64,000 nt of DNA from Streptomyces kanamyceticus (GCF_008704495.1 NZ_CP023699.1:1178001-1242000), one strand, 5' to 3'. Shown: positions 22,325 to 32,970, numbered from the stretch's first letter. Made by a program: numbers and translations. The notes: generated by a model from the sequence alone, not told the origin.

Positions 22325-24772
22325 GTGGCAGCTTTGACGACGTCCACTCCAGCGTCCATCGAAAGCAGGATCGCCGAAGAACTCGGCGTACGGGAGCGGC
22401 AGGTGAAGGCCGCCGTCGACCTGCTCGACGGCGGCTCCACGGTGCCCTTCATCGCGCGCTACCGCAAGGAAGCGACCGAGATGCTCGACGACGCGCAGCT
22501 GCGCACGCTCGAGGAGCGGCTGCGGTATCTGCGCGAGCTGGAGGAGCGGCGCGCCGCGATCCTCGACTCGGTCCGTGAGCAGGGCAAGCTCACCGACGAA
22601 CTGGAGGCGCGGATCCGCGAGGCGGACACCAAGGCGCGCCTGGAGGACATCTACCTGCCGTTCAAGCCGAAGCGGCGCACCAAGGCACAGATCGCCCGCG
22701 AGGCGGGACTCGAGCCGCTGGCCGACGGGCTGCTCGGCGACCCGGGCGTGGAGCCGGTGGCCGCGGCCGCCGCGTTCGTGGACGCCGACAAGGGCGTCGC
22801 GGACGCGCAGGCCGCCCTGGACGGCGCCCGCGCGATCCTCGCCGAGCGGTTCTCCGAGGACGCCGACCTCATCGGCGAGCTGCGCGAACGGATGTGGGTG
22901 CGCGGCCGCCTCGCCGCGAAGGTCCGCGAAGGCAAGGAGGAGGCGGGCGCCAAGTTCGCCGACTACTTCGACTTCGCCGAGCCCTTCACCGAGCTTCCCT
23001 CGCACCGCGTCCTCGCGATGCTGCGCGGCGAGAAGGAGGAGGTCCTCGACCTGGTCCTGGAGCCCGAGGAGGCCGCCGAGCCCGGTACCCCTTCGTCGTA
23101 CGAGGGGATCGTGGCCCACCGCTTCGGCGTGGCCGACCGCGGCCGCCCCGGCGACAAGTGGCTCAAGGACACGGTGCGCTGGTCGTGGCGGACCCGGATC
23201 CTCGTGCACCTCGGCATCGACCTGCGCCTTCGGCTGCGGACGGGCGCCGAGGACGAGGCGGTGCGGGTCTTCGCGTCGAACCTGCGCGACCTGCTGCTCG
23301 CGGCGCCCGCGGGCACGCGCGCGACGCTGGGGCTCGACCCCGGTTTCCGTACCGGCGTGAAGGTCGCCGTCGTGGACGCCACCGGCAAGGTCGTCGCGAC
23401 GGACGTGATCCACCCGCACGTGCCCGCGAACAAGTGGGACGAGGCGATCGCCAAGCTCGCGCGGCTCGCCGCCGAGCATGCGGTCGACCTGATCGCCATC
23501 GGCAACGGCACCGCGTCGCGCGAGACGGACAAGCTCGCCGGTGAACTGATCACCAAGCACCCGGAGTTGAAGCTCACGAAGGTGATGGTGTCCGAGGCGG
23601 GCGCCTCGGTGTACTCGGCCTCCGCGTTCGCCTCGCAGGAGCTGCCGGACATGGACGTGTCGCTGCGCGGCGCGGTCTCCATCGCGCGCCGCCTCCAGGA
23701 CCCGCTCGCCGAGCTGGTGAAGATCGACCCGAAGTCGATCGGCGTCGGGCAGTACCAGCACGACCTCTCCGAGGTGAAGCTGTCGCGCTCCCTCGACGCG
23801 GTCGTCGAGGACTGTGTGAACGGCGTCGGCGTGGACGTGAACACGGCGTCCGCCCCGCTGCTCGCCCGGGTCTCCGGCATCGGCGCGGGCCTCTCGGAGA
23901 ACATCGTGGCGCACCGCGACGCCAACGGCCCGTTCACGAGCCGCAAGGGCCTCAAGGACGTGGCGCGGCTCGGCCCCAAGGCGTACGAGCAGTGCGCGGG
24001 CTTCCTCCGCATCCGCGGCGGCGACGACCCGCTCGACGCCTCCAGCGTGCACCCTGAGGCGTATCCCGTGGTGCGCAAGATGGTGAAGTCGTCGGGCGGC
24101 GAGGTCGCCTCGCTGATCGGTGACGCGGCGGCGCTGCGCTCGCTGCGGCCCGACGACTTCGTGGACGACGTCTTCGGTCTGCCGACGGTGACGGACATCC
24201 TCAAGGAGCTGGAGAAGCCCGGCCGCGACCCGCGACCCGCCTTCAAGACGGCGACCTTCAAGGACGGCGTCGAGAAGATCTCGGACCTGGCCGCGGGGAT
24301 GGTGCTCGAAGGGGTCGTCACGAACGTGGCCGCCTTCGGTGCCTTCGTGGACGTGGGCGTGCACCAGGACGGTCTCGTACACGTCTCGGCGATGTCCAAG
24401 ACGTTCGTCAAGGACCCGCGCGACGTCGTCAAGCCCGGCGACATCGTCAAGGTCAAGGTGATGGACATCGACATTCCGCGCAAGCGGATCTCGCTGACGC
24501 TGCGCCTGGACGACGAGGCGGCCCCCGAGGGCGACGCACGCCCCAAGCGGGGCGGCCGTCCGCCGCAGCAGCGCCAGCAGGGACAGCAGGGTCAGGGCCA
24601 AGGACAGGGCCAGGGCCAGGGCCAGCGCGGCGGCGGACAGCGTGGTGGCGGTCAGCGCGGCGGGGGCCAGCGCGGCGGTCAGAAGCCGCAGCGCCAGGGC
24701 CCGCCGCCGGCGAACGACGCGATGGCCGAGGCGCTGCGCAAGGCAGGGCTCGTCGATCCCAAGCGCCGCTGA
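22325..24772 (+). CDS. tex: Tex family S1 RNA-binding protein with RG/QG-rich tail
   Basis: Large RNA-binding protein (815 aa) of the Tex family, linked to transcription processes. Order: N-terminal helical Tex domain ([19 protein letters not shown]), YqgF-like domain starting [20 protein letters not shown], helix-hairpin-helix region ([16 protein letters not shown]), and an S1 domain near residues 655-725 ([20 protein letters not shown]). A low-complexity tail of QGQGQ and RGGGQ repeats follows, unusual for the bacterial family core and able to bind RNA or phase-separate. Start GTG 22325. An in-frame TTG three codons on is an alternative. Confidence 0.93.
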   Translation: MAALTTSTPASIESRIAEELGVRERQVKAAVDLLDGGSTVPFIARYRKEATEMLDDAQLRTLEERLRYLRELEERRAAILDSVREQGKLTDELEARIREADTKARLEDIYLPFKPKRRTKAQIAREAGLEPLADGLLGDPGVEPVAAAAAFVDADKGVADAQAALDGARAILAERFSEDADLIGELRERMWVRGRLAAKVREGKEEAGAKFADYFDFAEPFTELPSHRVLAMLRGEKEEVLDLVLEPEEAAEPGTPSSYEGIVAHRFGVADRGRPGDKWLKDTVRWSWRTRILVHLGIDLRLRLRTGAEDEAVRVFASNLRDLLLAAPAGTRATLGLDPGFRTGVKVAVVDATGKVVATDVIHPHVPANKWDEAIAKLARLAAEHAVDLIAIGNGTASRETDKLAGELITKHPELKLTKVMVSEAGASVYSASAFASQELPDMDVSLRGAVSIARRLQDPLAELVKIDPKSIGVGQYQHDLSEVKLSRSLDAVVEDCVNGVGVDVNTASAPLLARVSGIGAGLSENIVAHRDANGPFTSRKGLKDVARLGPKAYEQCAGFLRIRGGDDPLDASSVHPEAYPVVRKMVKSSGGEVASLIGDAAALRSLRPDDFVDDVFGLPTVTDILKELEKPGRDPRPAFKTATFKDGVEKISDLAAGMVLEGVVTNVAAFGAFVDVGVHQDGLVHVSAMSKTFVKDPRDVVKPGDIVKVKVMDIDIPRKRISLTLRLDDEAAPEGDARPKRGGRPPQQRQQGQQGQGQGQGQGQGQRGGGQRGGGQRGGGQRGGQKPQRQGPPPANDAMAEALRKAGLVDPKRR

Positions 24773-24816
24773 GGCACCGGGAGTCCGGACGAGGGCGAGG
24801 GGGCAGCGCGGTCACG

Positions 24817-26469
24817 TCACAGTGACAGCTCCGTCACCTTGCCCTCCGCGACCTCGACGCGCCGCGTCACCCGCACCGCGTCGAGCATCCTGCGGTCGTG
24901 CGTGACCAGGAGCAGCGTGCCCTCGTAGGAGTCGAGGGCCGCCTCCAGCTGTTCGATGGCGGGCAGGTCGAGATGGTTCGTCGGCTCGTCGAGGACGAGC
25001 AGGTTGACGCCCCTGCCCTGGAGCAGCGCGAGCGCCGCGCGGGTGCGCTCGCCCGGTGAGAGCGTGGCGGCGGAGCGCAGCACGTGCTCCGCCTTCAGGC
25101 CGAACTTGGCGAGCAGCGTGCGGACCTCGGCGGGCTCGGTGTCGGGCACGGCCGCGCAGAACGCGTCGAGCAGCGACTCCTCGCCGTGGAAGAGCGCGCG
25201 GGCCTGGTCGACCTCGCCGACCAGGACGCCCGAGCCGAGCGCCGCGTGGCCCGCGTCCAGCGGGACCCGGCCGAGCAGGGCGCCGAGCAGCGTCGACTTG
25301 CCCGAGCCGTTGGCGCCGGTGATCGCGACCCGGTCCGCCCAGTCGATCTGCAGGGTGACGGGGCCGAGCGTGAAGGCACCGCGGCGCACCTCCGCCTCGC
25401 GCAGGGACGCGACGACCGATCCTGAGCGCGGTGCCGCCGCGATCTCCATGCGCAGCTCCCACTCCTTGCGGGGCTCCTCGACCACGTCGAGGCGCTCGAT
25501 CATGCGCTGGGTCTGGCGGGCCTTGGCGGCCTGCTTCTCGCTGGTGTCGCTGCGGAAGTTCCGGCCGATCTTGTCGTTGTCGCCGCCCTTGGCGGCCTTG
25601 CGGCGGGCGTTCTTGACGCCCTTGTCCGCCCAGGAACGCTGCATCTGGGCGCGGCCCTGGAGCGCCGACTTCTTGCCCTCGTACTCCTCGTAGTCGTCGC
25701 GGGCGTGGCGGCGGGCCACTTCCCGCTCCTCCAGGTAGGCGTCGTAGCCGCCGCCGTAGAGGTTGATCTGCTGCTGGGCCAGGTCGAGTTCGAGGACCTT
25801 GGTGACTGTGCGGGTGAGGAACTCGCGGTCGTGGCTGACCACGACGGTGCCCGCGCGCAGGCCGCGCACGAAGCTCTCCAGGCGTTCCAGACCCGCGAGG
25901 TCCAGGTCGTTGGTCGGCTCGTCCAGGAGGAACACGTCGTAGCGGGACAGGAGCAGCGAGGCGAGTCCCGCGCGGGCGGCCTGGCCTCCGGAGAGCGAGG
26001 TCATCGGCTGGTCGAGGCCGACGGCGAGGCCGAGCGAATCCGTGACCTCGTCGGCCCGCTCGTCCAGGTCGGCGCCGCCGAGTGCGAGCCAGCGCTCCAG
26101 GCTCTCGGCGTAGGCGTCGTCGGCACCGGGGGCGCCGTCGACCAGGGCCTGGGTGGCCTCGTCCATGACGCGCTGCGCCTCGGCGACGCCGGTGCGGCGG
26201 GCCAGGAACGCCCGGATGCTCTCGCCGGGGCGGCGGTCGGGTTCCTGCGGCAGATGGCCCACCGCGGCGGTCGGCGGCGAGAGCCGCAGCTCGCCGCCCT
26301 CCGGGGTGTCCAGGCCCGCGAGCAGCCGCAGGAGGGTGGACTTCCCCGCTCCGTTGGCGCCCACCAGGCCGATGACGTCGCCGGGGGCGACGACCAGTTC
26401 AAGGCCGGCGAACAGGGTGCGGTCGCCGTGGCCGGCGGCGAGGTCTTTGGCGACGAGGGTTGCGGTCAT
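24817..26469 (-). CDS. ABC-F family ATPase (ribosome-associated type)
   Basis: Soluble twin-ATPase (550 aa) without membrane domains. Walker A sites are VGANGAGKSTLLRLLAGLDT and [18 protein letters not shown], signatures are SLSGGQAARAGLAS and TLSPGERTRAALAL, and Walker B motifs are FLLDEPTNDLD and LVLDEPTNHLDL. The linker is long and basic (GRAQMQRSWADKGVKNARRK), as in ABC-F factors acting on the ribosomal E site. Some members give antibiotic resistance, but no biosynthetic cluster is adjacent, so housekeeping or stress translation is equally likely. Convergent with tex. Confidence 0.92.
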   Translation of the reverse strand: MTATLVAKDLAAGHGDRTLFAGLELVVAPGDVIGLVGANGAGKSTLLRLLAGLDTPEGGELRLSPPTAAVGHLPQEPDRRPGESIRAFLARRTGVAEAQRVMDEATQALVDGAPGADDAYAESLERWLALGGADLDERADEVTDSLGLAVGLDQPMTSLSGGQAARAGLASLLLSRYDVFLLDEPTNDLDLAGLERLESFVRGLRAGTVVVSHDREFLTRTVTKVLELDLAQQQINLYGGGYDAYLEEREVARRHARDDYEEYEGKKSALQGRAQMQRSWADKGVKNARRKAAKGGDNDKIGRNFRSDTSEKQAAKARQTQRMIERLDVVEEPRKEWELRMEIAAAPRSGSVVASLREAEVRRGAFTLGPVTLQIDWADRVAITGANGSGKSTLLGALLGRVPLDAGHAALGSGVLVGEVDQARALFHGEESLLDAFCAAVPDTEPAEVRTLLAKFGLKAEHVLRSAATLSPGERTRAALALLQGRGVNLLVLDEPTNHLDLPAIEQLEAALDSYEGTLLLVTHDRRMLDAVRVTRRVEVAEGKVTELSL

Positions 26470-26510
26470 CAGGGACGTGATTCTAGGCGAGCCCGGAGGT
26501 CACGCGGAGG

Positions 26511-27542
26511 TCAGGCCGATGTGGGGGCGACCAGGACGCTGCCGGTGGTGCGGGCCACCACGTACGACTCGCCCTTGGTGGCCTTCGCGGAGAGCGGGAC
26601 CCGGTGCTCGCCCGGTTCGAGGACGGCGTCGAGGAGTTCCTGGGTGTGGGTGCGGTAGAGGCGGTCGAGGCGGTACGCGATGAGCTGGACCCGGCACGTC
26701 GACGTGACCTCGACCGATGCCGTGCCGGGAGTGGCCGCGAGCCGGGTGAGGCGGCGCAGGTCCCCGGGGCTGCGGTCCAGGGCGTGCTCTATCTGGGCCA
26801 CCAGGAGCGGAATGATGGGCGCGAGCCCGTCCACGTAGGCGACGCCGACGCCCGCCGAGTCGAACGCGGCGCGCACGGCGTCGCGGTCGGCGGAGGGCAC
26901 GGCGCGGCCGAAGGCGACGGCCCCGTAGGTGCGCAGCTCGTCCGGCGGGACCCCGGCCGCGTCCGCCGCGATCTCCGCGCCGATGCCGATGGTGCGCAGG
27001 GCGGCGGCCAGCTTGGCGAGTACGGCGACCCGGGCCCCGATCAGCAGGACCCTGCGGCGGGCGGGGGGTTCGTCGGCGGCGAGCAACTGGCCCAGCGCCG
27101 TGCGGTATTCGGCGCCGCGGAAGCGGAAGGGCCCTATGCCGTGGTAGCCGTTGAGCTCCAGATCGGCGGGTTCGGCCGTCTGCCAGGCGAAGTCGCGCCA
27201 GACGAAGTCGTCGGCCCCGTCGGCGGCGCGCTCGATGACGGCGGTGACGGCCCCGCAGTCCAGGCCCTCGCACTCGGGGCAGCCGTAGATGACGTACCGG
27301 CCGTCGCGCAGTGGTGCCTCCGCTTCCAGGAGGAGTCTGCGCACGTGCGCGGTGAAGATCGCGGGTGGGATGTCGGAGGCCAGCGGGGACACGGCGTCGA
27401 GGTCGGAGAGCTGGAAGAGGAGGGGCCGCCCGTCGACGATGAAGTCGACGAAATCGCGGTGCACTTGATAGTCACCGTTGGCGAGAACTCCACCGGCGCG
27501 CATGGCCGGTGCCAGACCGAAGGTCGCGTACTCGGCAGACAT
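26511..27542 (-). CDS. Unrecognised protein with a CxxCxxxxC motif and a Rossmann-like middle
   Basis: Protein of 343 aa that I cannot assign. The N-terminal half carries VIYGCPECEGLDCGAVTAVI, a possible metal-binding or structural Cys cluster. The middle has a Rossmann-like strand-helix (RVLLIGARVAVLAKLAAALR) followed by TYGAVAFGRAVPSADRDAVR. The C-terminal part ends in a beta-rich segment (GSVLVAPTSA). The start at ATG 27542 is preferred over 27584, whose first 14 residues look non-coding. Single gene between the ABC-F gene and the BCCT transporter. Confidence 0.75.
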   Translation of the reverse strand: MSAEYATFGLAPAMRAGGVLANGDYQVHRDFVDFIVDGRPLLFQLSDLDAVSPLASDIPPAIFTAHVRRLLLEAEAPLRDGRYVIYGCPECEGLDCGAVTAVIERAADGADDFVWRDFAWQTAEPADLELNGYHGIGPFRFRGAEYRTALGQLLAADEPPARRRVLLIGARVAVLAKLAAALRTIGIGAEIAADAAGVPPDELRTYGAVAFGRAVPSADRDAVRAAFDSAGVGVAYVDGLAPIIPLLVAQIEHALDRSPGDLRRLTRLAATPGTASVEVTSTCRVQLIAYRLDRLYRTHTQELLDAVLEPGEHRVPLSAKATKGESYVVARTTGSVLVAPTSA

Positions 27543-27630
27543 GCTTGGAGTATCCCCACCTGATGTGTGATGTGAGCACGGCATCGCACATTCCGCCGCG
27601 TTCCTGGGATGAGTGGTGACGATGCGACCC

Positions 27631-27663
27631 AGGAGGCGGCGCGTCCGGCGACCGCCGCCTCCT
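27631..27663 (-). terminator. Hairpin after the BCCT transporter gene
   Basis: Perfect 11-bp stem (27631-27641 with 27653-27663) and an 11-nt loop, just beyond the transporter stop on the minus strand. Confidence 0.7.
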
Positions 27664-27685
27664 CAAGCTGCCTGGCCGACCCGGA

Positions 27686-29410
27686 TCAGCGGGTCTCGAC
27701 GGTGGCGTTGTCGGCCTCGGGACCCTCCTCGTCCTGGGCGGGGCCGATCCGGATCTCGAATTCGCCGTCGTACTGCTCGTGGCCCGCGATCACGGCCTTC
27801 TCGACGGCTTCGGTGCCGTGCTCGCCGCGCACGATCAGCGGGTCGTGGCGCAGGTCGCGCATGAGGGACACGCACATCCCGATCATCACGATGGTGAACG
27901 GCGCCGCGACCAGGATGGTGAGGTTGCGCAGACCTGTCAGCGCGTCGTCGGAGCCGTCGCCGATGAGCAGCATGATCGCGCCGACGGCGCCGGTGACGAT
28001 GCCCCAGAAGACCACGACGAACCGGCCGGGTTCGAGTGCGCCCTTCTGCGAGAGCGTGCCCATCACGATGGACGCCGCGTCCGCGCCGGAGACGAAGAAG
28101 ATGCCGACGAGGATCATCACGAGCAGGCTGGTGGCCGTGGCGATGGGGTACTCGTGCAGCAGGCCGAAGAGCTGCGCCTCCGGTGTCGTGTCACCCTTGA
28201 GCCCGCCCCGGTCGGCGACCGTCATGGCGCTGCCGCCGAAGACGCAGAACCAGATCAGGCTGACCGTGCTGGGCACCAGGATGACGCCGCCGACGAACTG
28301 ACGGATCGTACGGCCGCGGCTGATGCGCGCGATGAACATGCCGACGAAGGGCGTCCAGGAGATCCACCAGGCCCAGTAGAAGACCGTCCAGGCGCTGAGC
28401 CAGTCGGCGACGCCCTTGCCGCTGGCCGCCTCGGTGCGGCCGATCAGCTGCGGGAGGTCGTCGAGATAGGCGCCCAGCGAGGTCGGCAGCATGTCGAGCA
28501 TGATGACGGTCGGGCCCGCGATGAAGACGAAGAGCACGAGCACCCCGGCGAGCACCATGTTGATGTTCGAGAGCCACTGCACGCCCTTCTCCACACCGGA
28601 GATGGCGGACGCCACGAAGGCCAGGGTCAGTACGGCGATGATGACGACGAGCAGCCCGGTGCTCGCTTCGTCCATCCAGTCGAGCACCTCGATGCCGCTG
28701 CCGATCTGCAGGGCGCCGAGGCCGAGCGACGCGGCCGAGCCGAAGAGCGTGGCGAAGATGGCGAGGATGTCGATGATCCTGCCCCAGGTGCCGTGGGCGT
28801 GCTTCTCGCCGATGAGCGGCTCGAAGACGGCACTGATGGTCTGCCTGCGCTGACGGCGGAAGGTGCTGTACGCGATGGCGAGGCCCACGACCGCGTAGAT
28901 CGCCCACGGGTGGAGCGTCCAGTGGAAGAGGGTGGTGGCCATGGCCGTTTCCATCTTCGCCGCGGAGTCCGCCGGGTCGGTGCCCGGCGGTGGCGTCATG
29001 AAGTGGGAGAGCGGCTCGCTCACGCCGTAGAACATCAGACCGATGCCCATACCGGCGCTGAACATCATCGCGACCCAGGAGACGGTCTTGAACTCCGGCT
29101 CCTCGCCCTCCTGGCCCAGCGTGATCTTCCCGTACCGGCTGACGGCCAGCCAGAGCGCGAAGACCACGAAGCCCGTGGCGGTCAGCATGAAGAACCAACC
29201 GCCGTTGTGCATCAGGCCGTTGAGCATGTCCGTGGAGACGTTCTGGAGCGAGTCCGTCGCCACCCCGCCCCAGACCACGAACGCCAGGGTGAGCACGGCG
29301 GTGACACCGAACACCACCTTGTCCGTCTGTGGGTGCCGGTCGACGGGGGCGGTCGCCGCGATGTCCGGCGATCCTCCCCCGTCGTCCGCTTTCTGATGAT
29401 CCTGCGTCAC
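27686..29410 (-). CDS. BCCT family betaine/choline/carnitine transporter
   Basis: Twelve-TM secondary transporter (574 aa), probably importing a quaternary ammonium osmolyte such as glycine betaine or choline. The hallmarks are MFSAGMGIGLMFYGVSEPLS and the Trp-rich core FYWAWWISWTPFVGMFIARI. The acidic C-terminal tail (EEGPEADNATVE) could be an osmosensing or regulatory tail. I prefer GTG 29410, with GAAAGG at normal spacing, over the GTG at 29419, which abuts it. Terminator at 27631-27663. Confidence 0.92.
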   Translation of the reverse strand: MTQDHQKADDGGGSPDIAATAPVDRHPQTDKVVFGVTAVLTLAFVVWGGVATDSLQNVSTDMLNGLMHNGGWFFMLTATGFVVFALWLAVSRYGKITLGQEGEEPEFKTVSWVAMMFSAGMGIGLMFYGVSEPLSHFMTPPPGTDPADSAAKMETAMATTLFHWTLHPWAIYAVVGLAIAYSTFRRQRRQTISAVFEPLIGEKHAHGTWGRIIDILAIFATLFGSAASLGLGALQIGSGIEVLDWMDEASTGLLVVIIAVLTLAFVASAISGVEKGVQWLSNINMVLAGVLVLFVFIAGPTVIMLDMLPTSLGAYLDDLPQLIGRTEAASGKGVADWLSAWTVFYWAWWISWTPFVGMFIARISRGRTIRQFVGGVILVPSTVSLIWFCVFGGSAMTVADRGGLKGDTTPEAQLFGLLHEYPIATATSLLVMILVGIFFVSGADAASIVMGTLSQKGALEPGRFVVVFWGIVTGAVGAIMLLIGDGSDDALTGLRNLTILVAAPFTIVMIGMCVSLMRDLRHDPLIVRGEHGTEAVEKAVIAGHEQYDGEFEIRIGPAQDEEGPEADNATVETR

Positions 29411-29493
29411 AAGTGACACCTTTCGAGGGGTTGATTACGTCGGGACTTTGTCCTCCGTTACCCCCTACCACATGTGACGCACATCTCACCTCA

Positions 29494-30774
29494 TCAACAG
29501 CTCATGTCGGGCCGCCCTTTGGCGAGGTGGTACGGCGCGCGCTCGTCCAGAAGCAGCGGCACCAGGGCCCTCGCGGACTGCCGCAGCGGGACGTAGGCGC
29601 CGCTCTTCTGGCGCTTCACCGTGACGCCGTGCAGGGCCAGTTCGTCCTTGATGTCGGCGTACTGGGCGGCGTCGAGGCGGTAGCCGCACGGCGGGTCCTG
29701 GATGATCTCGGACGGCTCTGCGGGGTCGTTGTCGGCGCCGCCGAGGTAGACCGGGCCGCGGTCGCGGTAGCCCTCGGCGCGGGCCGCGTCCGTGGCCCGC
29801 TCCAGGCGCGCGCGCCGTTCGTCGGTGTAGTCGAAGAGGCCGCCGAGCGCCGCCTGCTGGGACGTCACCCGGCGGCGGTTGTTGAGCGCCTCGTCGTTCT
29901 TCTCGGCGTCGGTCAGGGGGTCGACGCGGCTCTCGATGAGCAGGCCCGCAGCGTGCTTGATCCCGGAGACGTTGCGCAGGATGCGCTCCTGGCCGTCGCC
30001 CGCGGTCTGCTTGATGGGCTCGCCGGTGACCGGGTCGGTCCAGATGCCGTACGTGCCGGTGGTGTGTCCGGCGTGCTCGGCGGCCGGTCGCACATAGCTC
30101 TTCGACAGGGTCTGCGCCTCGCCGTGCACGGCCTCGTCGGTGTTGAGGTTGCGCGGCCAGAGGTCGAAGAGGTCCTTGTCGTAGTACTTGGGGGTGGCGC
30201 CGTACTCGTGCAGGTCGTAGATGACGTCGGGCCGCCGGTCGCGGATCACGGCGGCCGTGGCGCGGGCCTCCGCGGTCTTGAGGGCGATGTGGTCGCGGTT
30301 GATGTCGACGCCGTCGGAGTTGCCGCGGGTGTCGGCGGCGCGGCCGTCCGGGTTGGCGGTGGGGACCACGAGCAGCGTGGTGCGGTTCAGGAACCGCTCG
30401 GTCTTCTTGTCCTTCGCGTACGCCAGGTCGCGGATCGTGGACAGACAGGCGTCGCGGCCCGAGGGTTCGTCGCCGTGCTGGCTGCAGATCAGCAACACGG
30501 TGTTCTTCGTGGAGCGTTCCCCGATGCGCACCAGCTGGACGGGGCGGTCCTGCTTGGTGGTGCCGATGCGCGAGACGGAGACCCGGTCGCTCGCCTTGTC
30601 GACGGCGGCCAGGAGCTTCTGCTCCTCGGGCTGCGTCGTCCAGCGGGCGCCGTTCGTCTCCTCGAATCCGGTACGGGGCGGCTCCGGTGTCGCCTGTGCG
30701 GGCGCGGTCAGGAGCGGCGCGGCAAGCGCGACGGTGGCGCAGGCGAGCGCCAGGGTGCGGATGCGGGGTGTCAT
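29494..30774 (-). CDS. Secreted M14-family zinc carboxypeptidase
   Basis: Exported metallopeptidase (426 aa) with a signal peptide (TLALACATVALAAPLLTAPAQA). Zinc ligands are in SQHGDEPSG (HxxE) and YDLHEYG, with substrate-site NPDGR...DINRDH. The expected final catalytic Glu is in GLLIESRV. It overlaps the Xaa-Pro dipeptidyl-peptidase gene by 4 nt, and the two enzymes would jointly degrade peptides outside the cell. Confidence 0.9.
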   Translation of the reverse strand: MTPRIRTLALACATVALAAPLLTAPAQATPEPPRTGFEETNGARWTTQPEEQKLLAAVDKASDRVSVSRIGTTKQDRPVQLVRIGERSTKNTVLLICSQHGDEPSGRDACLSTIRDLAYAKDKKTERFLNRTTLLVVPTANPDGRAADTRGNSDGVDINRDHIALKTAEARATAAVIRDRRPDVIYDLHEYGATPKYYDKDLFDLWPRNLNTDEAVHGEAQTLSKSYVRPAAEHAGHTTGTYGIWTDPVTGEPIKQTAGDGQERILRNVSGIKHAAGLLIESRVDPLTDAEKNDEALNNRRRVTSQQAALGGLFDYTDERRARLERATDAARAEGYRDRGPVYLGGADNDPAEPSEIIQDPPCGYRLDAAQYADIKDELALHGVTVKRQKSGAYVPLRQSARALVPLLLDERAPYHLAKGRPDMSC

Positions 30775-32774
30775 GAAGTACGGCCTCCCGGTACGGGGTT
30801 GAGCGGACGCGGCGGGGCCACGCCGTCGAGACGGGATTCGCGGGGGGTGACGGTTTCGGGGGCGGTGGCGGAGGTGGTGAACGCCTTCGCGCCGCCGACC
30901 AGCGGGACCTTCGCGTACGTACGGGACAGGTCGATGCCGAGCGTCGGGGTGTCGGCGGGAGGGTCGATGAGGTTCTTGTCCGTACCGCCGATGATCAGTG
31001 CGAGGCGGTGGCCCTTCGGTACGACGTGGTCGCTCGCGGCGAGGTCGAGGGTGATGGTGTACGGCTTGCCCGGGGTGAGCGGGCGGCCCTTCTCCTCGTC
31101 GGCCCAGTTGCCGAGGTCGGCCCAGCCGCGGCTGAAGATCGTGTAGTCGACGGCGGCGGTCTTCGCGCGGGTCTCCTTGAAGCAGGCGCTGTCACCCGTG
31201 GTGCTCGCGCCCCAGCAGCTGCGCTCGGGCAGCGTGCTGATGCCCTCGCCGGACCCGGCGTAGTCACGGATGGTGTCGGGGCCGAGGTCGACGAGGACCG
31301 CGGAGAGGTGGGCGGTGCGGGTCGTCGGGGTCGCGGTCACGGTGACCTTGGAGGAGCCGGACAGGCGCAGGTCGCGGGCGAGCGGCTTGCTGAGGAATCC
31401 GGCCTTCTCAGGGGTCGACGTGCCGATCCGCGCGGCCCAGTCCGTCTCGCCCAGCTTCGGGTCGTCGGTGAAGGTCTCGGTGCCCGATCCCGGGCGCGGG
31501 CCGAAGGTCCCGACGCCGGGCGACGTGCCCTTGGCGGGGCGGAGCTTGACGGTGTCGGTGGCGCGCGGGGGCCAGACGCGGTCGGTGGTCCAGCGGTCCG
31601 GGGCGCGCTCGATGTCGGCCATCGGCTCGCGGTCGACGCCGTTGTCGTAGCCCATGAGCTCGTGGTCGAACCACCGGTGCAGGGTGCGCACCCAGTCCGC
31701 GCGACGGAAGTCGAAGGGGTCGACGTGGCCGGTCTGGCTGAGCCAGATCTTGCGGTCGACGCCGTTCTCGGCGAGGGCGTCCCACCACTGGCCGAAGTGC
31801 TTGGTGCGGACGTTCAGGTCCTGCATGCCGTGCACGACGAAGACGCTGGCCTTCACCTTGTCGGCGTCGGGGACGTAGTCGCGCTCGCTCCACAGCCGGG
31901 TCCAGTCGCCGGTGCGCGGCGCCTCGTCGACCAGGCGCTGCTGCACCGCGCCGCAGCGGGCGCGGGCCTCGGGGCTCTCCACGTAGTCCGACAGCCACTC
32001 GGGGCCGCTGTCGTAGAGCGGGGCGCCCTTGGCGAAGTAGTAGTCGTACCAGGAGGAGATGGCGCCGATCGGCACAATGGTCTTGAGACCCTTGACGCCG
32101 GTGGCGGCGACACCATTAGCGATGGTGCCGTCGTAGCTCTTGCCGATCATTCCGGTCTTGCCGTTGGACCAGGCGGCCTTCGCGGGTTCACCGCCGGTGC
32201 GGCTGGTGTAGCCGCGGGCGCGGCCGTTGAGCCAGTCGACGACGGCCTTGGCCGACTGGATGTCGGAGCGGCCGCCGACGTCGACGCAGCCGTCCGAGCG
32301 GTTGGTGCCCGCGAGGTCCACGGCGACGTAGCCGTAGCCGCGGGGCACGAAGTAGTTGTCGTAGTAGAGCGGGAGCTGGACCGGCTTCCCGTTCGAGTCG
32401 TACGTCTTCTTCTGACTCTCGTTGCCGCGCCCGCAGCAGGAGTAGTACGGGCTGGCGTCCATGATCACGGGTATCTCGCGGCCCGCGCGGTCCAGTTCGC
32501 GGGGCCTGACTATGTCGACGGCGACGCGGTCGGTCCTCCCGTCCGCGTCGCCGTCGATCCTGGTGTCGACCCATACGGATTCGCGTATCGCGTCCTCGTA
32601 CGAGTACACGGGTCTGCTCTCGCCCGGCGGGCGGAGCGAGTCTCCCGGCGCGGCCGGGGCCTGCGCGGCTCCCAGCGCCGCGCCCGGGGACATGAGAGTG
32701 GCAAGGAGGGCGGTCAGGGCCGCCGCGATGAACGCTCTCCAGAGGAGGCGGGTGCGTCGCGCACGAATCGGCAT
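30771..32774 (-). CDS. Secreted Xaa-Pro dipeptidyl-peptidase (S15-type)
   Basis: Exported serine peptidase (667 aa) with an Arg-rich signal peptide (RARRTRLLWRAFIAAALTAL). The alpha/beta-hydrolase nucleophile is in GMIGKSYDGTIANG, and the tryptic-type domain ASPYYSCCGRGNES and VAVDLAGTNRSDGC precede it. Acid and His are likely in FVVHGMQDLNV and QTGHVDPFD. A C-terminal jelly-roll (DHVVPKGHRLALIIGGTD) follows. The start is probably leaderless (TACCTT 7 nt upstream). It is the first gene of a two-gene peptidase operon. Confidence 0.9.
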   Translation of the reverse strand: MPIRARRTRLLWRAFIAAALTALLATLMSPGAALGAAQAPAAPGDSLRPPGESRPVYSYEDAIRESVWVDTRIDGDADGRTDRVAVDIVRPRELDRAGREIPVIMDASPYYSCCGRGNESQKKTYDSNGKPVQLPLYYDNYFVPRGYGYVAVDLAGTNRSDGCVDVGGRSDIQSAKAVVDWLNGRARGYTSRTGGEPAKAAWSNGKTGMIGKSYDGTIANGVAATGVKGLKTIVPIGAISSWYDYYFAKGAPLYDSGPEWLSDYVESPEARARCGAVQQRLVDEAPRTGDWTRLWSERDYVPDADKVKASVFVVHGMQDLNVRTKHFGQWWDALAENGVDRKIWLSQTGHVDPFDFRRADWVRTLHRWFDHELMGYDNGVDREPMADIERAPDRWTTDRVWPPRATDTVKLRPAKGTSPGVGTFGPRPGSGTETFTDDPKLGETDWAARIGTSTPEKAGFLSKPLARDLRLSGSSKVTVTATPTTRTAHLSAVLVDLGPDTIRDYAGSGEGISTLPERSCWGASTTGDSACFKETRAKTAAVDYTIFSRGWADLGNWADEEKGRPLTPGKPYTITLDLAASDHVVPKGHRLALIIGGTDKNLIDPPADTPTLGIDLSRTYAKVPLVGGAKAFTTSATAPETVTPRESRLDGVAPPRPLNPVPGGRTS

Positions 32775-32781
32775 GGCGCGG

Positions 32782-32787
32782 AAGGTA
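32782..32787 (-). promoter_or_regulatory. -10 element TACCTT of a leaderless peptidase promoter
   Basis: TACCTT on the minus strand is followed by 7 nt and then the ATG at 32774. No ribosome site is visible. Confidence 0.45.
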
Positions 32788-32970
32788 CACCGGTGAACTC
32801 TCGCGCGACAGAGGGCGTGAGCATGCGCGACAGGTCCGTGGGTGGTAAAGACACATGTCGGCCGAATGGCGATCGTGTGACGTCCGGGGCCATGGACATG
32901 GCGCGTTCGGGGAGTGCTGAATAGGGTCGACGATCAACGGATCCTGTGCGGAGCGGTCTTGCAGGACCCC

